Below are positions 1 through 5,368 of a stretch of DNA of 5,368 nt, in pieces. Below the pieces are notes generated by a model. The model was given only the letters and a program-made list of their open reading frames with translations. It was not told the origin of the DNA and searched no databases. The translations under genes and the position numbers were made by a program. The stretch spans positions 1 to 5,368 of the forward strand of contig JAJDES010000550.1 in assembly GCA_029259675.1 (NCBI GenBank), read 5' to 3'. The stretch is from Planctomycetota bacterium (GTDB lineage Bacteria > Planctomycetota > UBA1135 > GCA-002686595). How positions within the stretch are numbered: the stretch's first letter is position 1; the number at the start of each line of letters is the position of its first letter.

Positions 1-84
1 GATTGCTTACCAGCCCGAGGGTTTTTTACAGCTTCCGATGTACTCACTCACGTCCTCCGACGACATCTAGTGGGGATCTGAATC

Positions 85-103
85 TCTCCAACTTCGGTGG
101 AGA
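85..103. other. Small hairpin with CTTCGG loop
   Basis: TCTCCA (85-90) pairs perfectly with TGGAGA (98-103) around ACTTCGG. An alternative fold closes a C(TTCG)G tetraloop with one bulged A at position 90. C(UUCG)G is a well-known extra-stable RNA tetraloop, so the element could fold in a plus-strand transcript. It is not followed by a T-run, so it is not a classical intrinsic terminator. It could be the end of a transcript from the left, part of an unrecognised RNA, or chance. Confidence 0.3.
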
Positions 104-195
104 TGGGTAGCGATAGTCATACCTACGAGTCGCATGATCAAGGGAGTAATGGTCGACTCAGCCACTACATGTTGGGGCTAGCGCACTTGTGATCG

Positions 196-222
196 AAAAC
201 GAGACTGAGCGCCCCTGCGCTC
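196..222 (-). terminator. Possible weak terminator of murJ
   Basis: GAGCGC (207-212) and GCGCTC (217-222) form a perfect 6-bp GC-rich stem with a 4-base loop. Read on the minus strand, the stem is followed about seven bases later by a short TTTT (complement of 196-199). It lies about 105 bases past the murJ stop, in the direction of murJ transcription. The T-run is short and offset, so this would be a weak intrinsic terminator at best. Confidence 0.3.
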
Positions 223-326
223 TTCCCAATCCCCCAAATCAAGCATCGAGCCTATTGATTTGCCGGCGAGAATCGGTAGCAAAAAACTCTTCAAACTGCG
301 CCGAGTGATGACGACTTGTGCGTTGC

Positions 327-2012
327 TTAATTCGCGCGACGGCGATCGGCCCTGGCTTGCATGCGCTCTTTCAAGTGTATCCATTCGGGCGCTCCACTCA
401 GTACGGCCCAAAGCACAAAGCCCCCGCCGCCGGCCGCAATGGCGAGGCACAGGGACCACGCCGCACGCACGCCCGATTGAGCGCCGCCAGAAGAGACTTC
501 ATAGCAGCCCCAAGCCATCAGCCCGCAAACCAGGGCACCGACCGTGGAGCGTACGAGACGTCCGCCCCATCCGCTCTCCGCGCTCGGCAATCCCAGGCGC
601 TTCAAGCCCGGCAAGAGCAGCAGCAAATTGCCCCAGCTGGTGATCACCGTAGCGAGCGCCAGCCCCTCGACGTCCATTCCACCGCCTCGAACGAAGGCCA
701 CATTGAGGGCCGCATTGGCGATCAGCATGGCGACGGAGATGCGCACCGGCGTTCGAAAATCGCCGAGGGCGTAGTAAGTCCGGCTGGTCAGGCCCACCGC
801 TCCCGCCGGAAGCAACGCCAACGCGAGAGCGGCCAGACCCAAGCCCATGCGCTGAACTCCCGATTCCTCAAAGGCTCCGTGCTGGAACAAGACTCCGGCA
901 ATGGGCCCGGCCAAGACCAGCAGCCCGGCGGTAGCGGGCAAGGCCAGAAAAGCGACCCCCAGCTGAGTGCGATCGTGGAGCTGGCGTAGCTCGGCCTTCT
1001 GCCCGCGGTGGCCGAGGGCTTGCAGGGCCGGAAAAACGGCGCTGGTGGCGGCAACGGCGATCAGTGCCAGGGGGAATTGCTGAATGCGGTTCGCGAAGTA
1101 ATGCACGGACGGCCCGCCGTCCGTGAGCAGGCTTTCCGCCATCAGGCCATCCATCAGAACATTGACCTGATAAACGGCGGCGCCCAGCGCCAGGGGTGCA
1201 CTGCGCGCGAAAACCCGCCGCGCCTCGCTGCGAGCCTCAAGCTTGCTGAGCCCTTCGCCCCCAGCAAACTCTCCCTTCTGCGGACTCGAGCCTAACAGTC
1301 CGAAGCGCGCCATAGCCGGAATTTGAATGGCGAGCTGGACCAAACCGGCCAGCAACACCCCCCAGGAGAGAACCCGGGTCATCTCCAGCTGGCGGGCCTT
1401 TTCCTCGGGACTGCCGATGATTTCCGGATCCACATCGGTCGCCCAGCCAAAACTCCAACCCACATAGCAGAGGGACGCGATCCAACACAGGTTGAGCGCC
1501 ACCGGAGCCAGTGCGGGCGTGCTGAAGTGGCCTCGAACCTGAAGCGCACCGCCGATCAGAGCCGACAGGCAAATCGCCAGCACGAACGGCATCAGTCGGA
1601 CGCAAAGCTCACGCACTGCCGCGGGGTCCGCGCCCAACCAGGCCCAATCCGTGCCTGGAAAAGTGTCGGGCAAGTTCGCGGCCGCGAACATGACCAACCC
1701 GCAAAGGAGCAAGAGAATTGCAAAGACAAGCCGCAGGGTCGCCCAGAGCAATTGCCTCCCGGCGGCATTCCCGCGATCGCAATCGACACCTGTCAATTTC
1801 GTTTGCAGGGCCGTGGACAGCGCTCCTTCCCCAAGAAACCGGCGAAAGAGGTTGGGAACCCGCCAAGCCGTGATGAAGGCATCAAAGATGCCCGACTTGT
1901 CCCCGAACAGCGTTGCGGCCAAGACCTCGCGCACAAAGCCCAAAATCCGGCTCAACAACGTCAGAACCGAAACCAAAGCCGTGCGCCGCACCAACTTGCG
2001 ATGGCGACCCAT
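327..2012 (-). CDS. murJ: Lipid II flippase MurJ (MviN family)
   Basis: This inner-membrane flippase moves lipid II (undecaprenyl-diphosphate-linked peptidoglycan precursor) to the outer leaflet for cell-wall synthesis. The protein is about 561 residues, a little longer than the usual ~510-530, and is almost wholly hydrophobic helices, as expected for a 14-helix MOP-superfamily transporter. Family hallmarks are the N-terminal 'LLSRILGFVRE' (residues 19-29), 'DAF' at 44-46, 'PNLFRR' at 53-58 and 'FANRIQQFP' near 309. By alignment to E. coli MurJ from memory, R22, R28, D44, R57 and R309 match its essential R18, R24, D39, R52 and R270. The tail is short and basic. I chose the ATG at 2012 because family similarity begins there at once (MGRHRKL...). 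The frame stays open to an ATG at 2240, but that would add 76 unconserved residues and overlap the divergent gene. There is no strong Shine-Dalgarno before 2012. The stop is TAA at 329-327. Confidence 0.93.
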   Translation of the reverse strand: MGRHRKLVRRTALVSVLTLLSRILGFVREVLAATLFGDKSGIFDAFITAWRVPNLFRRFLGEGALSTALQTKLTGVDCDRGNAAGRQLLWATLRLVFAILLLLCGLVMFAAANLPDTFPGTDWAWLGADPAAVRELCVRLMPFVLAICLSALIGGALQVRGHFSTPALAPVALNLCWIASLCYVGWSFGWATDVDPEIIGSPEEKARQLEMTRVLSWGVLLAGLVQLAIQIPAMARFGLLGSSPQKGEFAGGEGLSKLEARSEARRVFARSAPLALGAAVYQVNVLMDGLMAESLLTDGGPSVHYFANRIQQFPLALIAVAATSAVFPALQALGHRGQKAELRQLHDRTQLGVAFLALPATAGLLVLAGPIAGVLFQHGAFEESGVQRMGLGLAALALALLPAGAVGLTSRTYYALGDFRTPVRISVAMLIANAALNVAFVRGGGMDVEGLALATVITSWGNLLLLLPGLKRLGLPSAESGWGGRLVRSTVGALVCGLMAWGCYEVSSGGAQSGVRAAWSLCLAIAAGGGGFVLWAVLSGAPEWIHLKERMQARADRRRAN

Positions 2013-2222
2013 GAAAGCCGCTTCAACGGGTTCTTCTGCTTTGGATTCCAAGGTCTCGGATCGTTGCTCGTGCTTCGAGGTCAAGCCCTGAACCGGCGTT
2101 TGCCAGGCCACTGACTCGATTGGGCGTCGAAGGCTACGCGAAAGCGTATCGATTTTGTTCCGGCAGCCCTCACATGGAAAAAATCGGTGACGATTCCGTT
2201 CCCCGCAGCACTCCAAGACCAA
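2013..2222. promoter_or_regulatory. Divergent intergenic region between murJ and the sigma-factor gene
   Basis: These 210 bases separate the two divergent starts and must hold the plus-strand promoter, and the murJ promoter too if murJ is transcribed from its own start. I found no convincing sigma-70 -35/-10 pair on either strand. A minus-strand TTGACC (complement of 2079-2084) lacks a good -10 at the right spacing. On the plus strand, GGAAAA at 2176-2181 and CCGTTC at 2196-2201 only vaguely resemble the GGAAC / CGT elements of ECF promoters. Confidence 0.5.
2176..2197. promoter_or_regulatory. Imperfect inverted repeat upstream of the sigma gene
   Basis: ATCG (2183-2186) and CGAT (2191-2194) are inverted around GTGA. 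They are flanked by GGA (2176-2178) and TCC (2195-2197), with four unpaired A's on the left side. The element lies 25 bases before the ATG at 2223 and could be a regulator site or a hairpin in the leader. It also contains an in-frame GTG (2187-2189), with a GGA eight bases upstream, which could be an alternative start. The repeat is short enough to be chance. Confidence 0.25.
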
Positions 2223-5200
2223 ATGGGAGAATCGCGACAAGAAAGCACTCTGAGAGAACTACTCGACCAAACCGGTTGGGCTCGAAATCTAGCCAAGCGC
2301 TTGGTTGGCAATGCCGACTCGGCTGAGGATGTGGTTCAAGACGCCTGGGTGTCGGCCTTGCGACGGCCGCCCCATGGCAGCGGGCCGAGTCTACGAGCTT
2401 GGCTTTCCAAAGTAATCCGCCGCACGGCAGGGAAACGCAGAGCTCAGCACCCGGAGCACAGATCGGAAGACTTGGCTGGCGATCAAGCAGCGCCGTGCAT
2501 GGATTCCGAGCGCCGCCTCGAGCTTCAAAGGACTCTGGTCGAAGCCGTGTTGAGTTTGGATGAGCCCTACCGCGAGGTCATTGTTCAGCGTTTCTTCGAG
2601 GACTTGCCCCCAAGACAAATCGCTGCGCGCATGGGCCTTTCGTCTGGAACCATTCGAACCCGCTTGTCGCGAGCCCTTCATCTGTTGCGCACTCGCCTGG
2701 ATAAGGAATTCGGCAGCCGCGGACAATGGTCCCTCTCCCTGATCCAATTCGCAAAAACCGAGCGCCCGCTCCCGATTGGAACGAGCGCTTTACTAGGAGT
2801 TTCGGCAATGGGCGTGAAATCTATCGGGGGAGTCGCGGCGGGAGCGGTGCTGGCCGCTTGGATTTGGAATTCGACCAGCTTCACAGGGGGAATTAGCCCC
2901 TCAATTGAAGCCGGTGGCAACGAATGGACTCCACGCATAAGCCAGCCCACTTCATCGGAAGACACAAGTCACTTAAGTACAACCCCTGAACGAATTCCGA
3001 GCGAGCGTGCGAACTCAGCAATCGCAGCAGGAATCGATCCCGGGGTGATCGTCATCAACCGCTTTACAAAAACTCCCATCCAAGGTGCGTCCATCCTCAC
3101 GGCTCGCGTGAGATCAAGAGCTGAGCAATACAGCCAAGAATTGCAGGCCATCGCCCCGAAAGTGGAGCGCGAACTCGCAAAGGGCAACTCGCCTACAAAG
3201 GGATTAATTTCGCTCAAAAGCCTGCGATCGGAATTGCCGGCTAACCAAGTTGACGAACAACAAGAAGTCGCCAAGACCGGTCCCGATGGTCGATTCGTAT
3301 TCTCGGAGAAACCCGGCCCTGGCATGCAATTGCTAATTCGAGCCCGAGGATTCCTGCCGCGCTGCATAACGAGTGAAGATTGGGAATCTGTCGAACGCAT
3401 CGAACTGTCACCATCGGGCGAGCTATGGATTGAGCTGGTCGATTCGGTGGGCGCGCCACTCACTGACTTATTTGTCGAGTTTGACCACTTTCAATTTGCA
3501 GCCACCCCTCTGGAATATGCGACCAAAGACTTGTGGGAAAATCGCCCCCAGCCCGGTGGCTACGGCCCCAGTGACTCGAATGGGTGCCTGACGATCACGC
3601 CGTTGCCCACGGGTATGACTCTGAACCTGCAGGTCTTGAGCGCTGATGGTTCCCCACTTGCAAAGGGTCAATCCGAATTCGTGATAAATCCGGAGACTTG
3701 TCGCAATGAGATGCGCTTGGTCTTGCCCCGTTTAGGAAACCTGGCGGGTGTTGTTTTGAATTCCGATGGCAGCCCCGCTTCCAAGGTAAGAGTGAGCTAC
3801 CGAGATGCAAAGCAGCGGGGTCAAGAATCGCACCAGACCGTTTCCGACGAGTCAGGCAAATTTGAATTGAACGATTTATCCGCCGGCAGTGGGCGTTTGG
3901 ATTTAGAAAAAGTCCAGCTCTTCAAGTACGCCACACGCTCAATGCCAGCGCCAACGCCGGTTGAAGTTCGAGCCGGAGAAACGAATGAACTCGACCCGAT
4001 ACGGTTGTCTGCTCTCGAAGAGCTAAGCGGCCAAATTGAAGATTGGAAAAGCTCCTCGCCCGATTACGACTTGCGCATCTATCTGTACAAACAAGGTCAG
4101 GCCCGCGCTTGGACCATTGCCGACGAAATCGGCAAGTTCAAGCTGCTAGCCAGTCCGGGTGAGTACGCACTCGAACTTCACCGAAGTGGCAAGGCCATCT
4201 TTCGCCAGGCCGTTCAAGTGCCCGGCACACTTCGCCTCAACCTAAGTCAAGAACTTGCTCGTGTCAGAGGCAAGCTTCCAAAGGCCTTCGAGCAGCAGAA
4301 GTTTCTATTCCCGTGGTTGATTGAAGGCGACATACAAAACAACCCCCACTGGAATCCGCCTACTTGGCCCAACCTGGCTCCGATTCCTGTGGACGCCGGC
4401 GCTTTTCAGGCCAATGGCCTCGAACCCGGGCGATTCTCCTTCGGTTCCGTAATTGATGGAGTCCATGGGTTTTGGTTCCCAGAGTTGGAGCTTGAAGCAG
4501 GGCAGACATTGGATCTGGGAACGATGGTCATCGGAACGGGAACCATCAGCGGAAAAGTCTTCTTGGCAGATGACAAAATCGGGTCCGAATGCAGTGTGCG
4601 ATTGCATTCGGCCTTTGAACAGGGTGTGAAAGCCGTGAACAAAGCCTTTAGAGCCCGAATGGTCACCACCGACCCAAACGGACAATTCGTATTTGAACAG
4701 GTGTGCCCCGGCCCTTGGTTCGTACAAATTGACGCTGGTCAATCCATAGGCACCGGGTCCCAATACTTGAATTTGAGTGCGGGTGAAGCCGTGAAGGTTG
4801 AACTCACCGCCGCAATGGGTGCCGAAGTTCGTGGCATTGCCACGGATGCTTCGCCGGGAGCGCGGGAGACATGGATGCGTCTGCGGAACCGGGATCACTT
4901 TGAACCGGCTCCCAATGCTGTTCTCTGTGACACCGACGGCACCTTCCAGTTCAAAGGATTGACGCCCGGTCAGTATTCACTTGAGGCTGAGCTAACAACT
5001 GGCATGCAAAGCATTCAATTCGAGATTCTCGGAACTGAGCTACTTGAATTTGAGTTCGGATCGGGAAACCAACTCGCCATGACCTTGCTGCAAAGCGGCG
5101 AGCCTTTGCGCGACTTAATCTCTTTGAAGGTATTCCAACTGAGCTCGCAGGGCCTCCACAGCCTCAACCCCAAAGCCCGCATTGGAGCAAAGCTATCTGT

Positions 5201-5368
5201 ACCACGAATGGATGGAATCGGCCTTGTTGTAGCCCAAGCTTGGGACGCGGGCCGAATCGTCCAACGCACAGCTGTCTTCAACTCCACGACGCGCTCAACA
5301 GCAATGCAATTGGAAGTAGAAGGGGGATCACTGCTCCTTTTGCCTGGTGCACATGACATCCAGGCAAC
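2223..5368 (+). CDS. Membrane-anchored ECF sigma factor fused to carboxypeptidase-regulatory-like repeats (3'-partial)
   Basis: This is one uninterrupted frame of 1048 codons plus two bases, running off the window. Residues ~10-75 are sigma region 2, with the core 'SAEDVVQDAW' at 33-42 and a basic stretch at 63-74; this region binds core RNA polymerase and the -10 element. Residues ~100-160 are sigma region 4, a helix-turn-helix for the -35 element: 'LSLDEPYREVIVQRFFED' (110-127), 'IAARMGLSSGTIRTRLSRA' (133-151). Residues ~184-215 are hydrophobic and form one likely transmembrane helix. From ~270 onward come beta-sandwich domains of the CarboxypepD_reg/Ig-like type, best seen at ~274-380, 500-562, 600-652, 770-838 and 865-924, each ending in a 'D-x-x-G-x-F...PG' signature. 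I infer a cytoplasmic sigma part tethered to a large extracytoplasmic part. No zinc-finger anti-sigma motif is seen. The ATG at 2223 lacks a Shine-Dalgarno; GTG at 2187 (12 more residues) is the alternative. Sigma assignment is firm; beta-domain boundaries are approximate and the true length is unknown. Confidence 0.9.
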   Translation, partial: MGESRQESTLRELLDQTGWARNLAKRLVGNADSAEDVVQDAWVSALRRPPHGSGPSLRAWLSKVIRRTAGKRRAQHPEHRSEDLAGDQAAPCMDSERRLELQRTLVEAVLSLDEPYREVIVQRFFEDLPPRQIAARMGLSSGTIRTRLSRALHLLRTRLDKEFGSRGQWSLSLIQFAKTERPLPIGTSALLGVSAMGVKSIGGVAAGAVLAAWIWNSTSFTGGISPSIEAGGNEWTPRISQPTSSEDTSHLSTTPERIPSERANSAIAAGIDPGVIVINRFTKTPIQGASILTARVRSRAEQYSQELQAIAPKVERELAKGNSPTKGLISLKSLRSELPANQVDEQQEVAKTGPDGRFVFSEKPGPGMQLLIRARGFLPRCITSEDWESVERIELSPSGELWIELVDSVGAPLTDLFVEFDHFQFAATPLEYATKDLWENRPQPGGYGPSDSNGCLTITPLPTGMTLNLQVLSADGSPLAKGQSEFVINPETCRNEMRLVLPRLGNLAGVVLNSDGSPASKVRVSYRDAKQRGQESHQTVSDESGKFELNDLSAGSGRLDLEKVQLFKYATRSMPAPTPVEVRAGETNELDPIRLSALEELSGQIEDWKSSSPDYDLRIYLYKQGQARAWTIADEIGKFKLLASPGEYALELHRSGKAIFRQAVQVPGTLRLNLSQELARVRGKLPKAFEQQKFLFPWLIEGDIQNNPHWNPPTWPNLAPIPVDAGAFQANGLEPGRFSFGSVIDGVHGFWFPELELEAGQTLDLGTMVIGTGTISGKVFLADDKIGSECSVRLHSAFEQGVKAVNKAFRARMVTTDPNGQFVFEQVCPGPWFVQIDAGQSIGTGSQYLNLSAGEAVKVELTAAMGAEVRGIATDASPGARETWMRLRNRDHFEPAPNAVLCDTDGTFQFKGLTPGQYSLEAELTTGMQSIQFEILGTELLEFEFGSGNQLAMTLLQSGEPLRDLISLKVFQLSSQGLHSLNPKARIGAKLSVPRMDGIGLVVAQAWDAGRIVQRTAVFNSTTRSTAMQLEVEGGSLLLLPGAHDIQA
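3282..4976 (+). repeat. About seven copies of a D-x-x-G-x-F ... P-G turn motif (protein-level repeat)
   Basis: Within the fusion protein, a similar signature recurs: PDGRFVF (354-360), SDSNGCLTITPLPTG (450-464), SDESGKFELNDLSAG (541-555), ADEIGKFKLLASPGEY (633-648), DAGAFQANGLEPGRF (724-738), DPNGQFVFEQVCPGPW (817-832) and DTDGTFQFKGLTPGQY (903-918). Such an Asp/Gly turn followed by a beta strand and a Pro-Gly turn is typical of carboxypeptidase-regulatory-like and SdrD-B-like sandwiches. The copies are divergent in protein sequence and I see no DNA-level tandem repeat, so this is old domain duplication, not recent expansion. Spacing varies from about 80 to 95 residues. Confidence 0.6.

Larger units (their letters stand above)
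1..326. other. Gene-free left edge, downstream of murJ
   Basis: I see no supportable gene here. Two plus-strand frames are open from the left edge and stop at 68-70 and 79-81. Either could be the last ~22-26 codons of a gene lying to the left, but neither tail is recognisable. No tRNA T-arm, rRNA segment or insertion-sequence end was seen on either strand. Two short inverted repeats lie in the stretch (85-103 and 207-222) and are listed separately. The base composition is visibly less GC-rich than in the neighbouring murJ, which fits non-coding DNA. Confidence 0.6.

Noticed and set aside
5..30. Intrinsic terminator at CCCGAGGGTTTTTT
   Set aside because: The T-run is good, but the only pairing is CCC/GGG with a two-base loop, too small to fold, and no longer stem is available in the window.
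1..81. C-terminal tail of a gene entering from the left (two open plus frames)
   Set aside because: Only 22-26 codons are available, and neither candidate tail can be recognised or preferred.
318..989. 223-codon plus-strand open frame opposite the 3' half of murJ
   Set aside because: The low-complexity composition (Gln, Arg, Gly, Ser) is that of a frame shadow, with no family resemblance.
2050..2084. Sigma-70 promoter for murJ with TTGACC as the -35
   Set aside because: No acceptable -10 hexamer is found 16-18 bases downstream on the minus strand.
1323..2114. 263-codon plus-strand open frame antisense to murJ
   Set aside because: It is rich in Arg, Gln, Pro and Gly with no recognisable domain, and lies directly opposite the well-supported murJ frame. 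Long antisense frames are expected in GC-rich genes.
2160..2240. Zinc-binding CC...CxxC motif in the upstream extension of murJ
   Set aside because: The cysteines fall in the intergenic part of the frame, before the conserved MurJ start, and are most likely chance translation.
2969..3463. 164-codon minus-strand frame opposite the first beta-sandwich domain
   Set aside because: Shadow frame rich in Ser, Arg and Pro, with no recognisable features.
4305..4898. 197-codon minus-strand frame opposite the beta-repeat region
   Set aside because: It is entirely antisense to the continuous sigma-fusion frame, which shows repeated domain signatures. The antisense product has none.

Overview
The window looks like chromosomal DNA from a bacterium with moderately high to high GC. 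My best guess is Planctomycetota, or a relative with similarly large signalling proteins. The grounds are an ECF sigma factor carrying a huge C-terminal extension, carboxypeptidase-regulatory-like beta-sandwich repeats, weak or absent Shine-Dalgarno sequences, and the sequence style of the lipid II flippase. This placement is an inference from protein style, since no rRNA or other marker is present.

Layout: positions 1-326 hold no gene I can support, only two small hairpin-forming sequences. One of them (196-222) may be a weak terminator for the gene to its right. Positions 327-2012 on the minus strand encode a complete MurJ/MviN lipid II flippase of about 561 residues. Positions 2013-2222 form a divergent intergenic region with a small imperfect inverted repeat. 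From 2223 to the right edge, a single uninterrupted plus-strand reading frame runs for 1048 codons and leaves the window without a stop.

That long frame is the notable content. Its first ~165 residues are a complete ECF-type sigma factor (sigma-2 and sigma-4 regions). A short linker and one predicted transmembrane segment (about residues 184-215) follow. The remaining >830 residues are a series of beta-sandwich domains of the carboxypeptidase-regulatory/Ig-like kind, with a recurrent 'D-x-x-G-x-F ... P-G-x-[YFW]' signature seen in about seven copies. The simplest reading is a membrane-anchored sigma factor with its own extracytoplasmic sensor or scaffold on the same chain, in place of a separate anti-sigma factor. 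No anti-sigma gene is visible in the window, but the right end is cut off.

The two genes are divergent, and nothing in the sequence ties them into one pathway beyond both concerning the cell envelope. The other long open frames, antisense to both genes, are shadows of the real coding frames.
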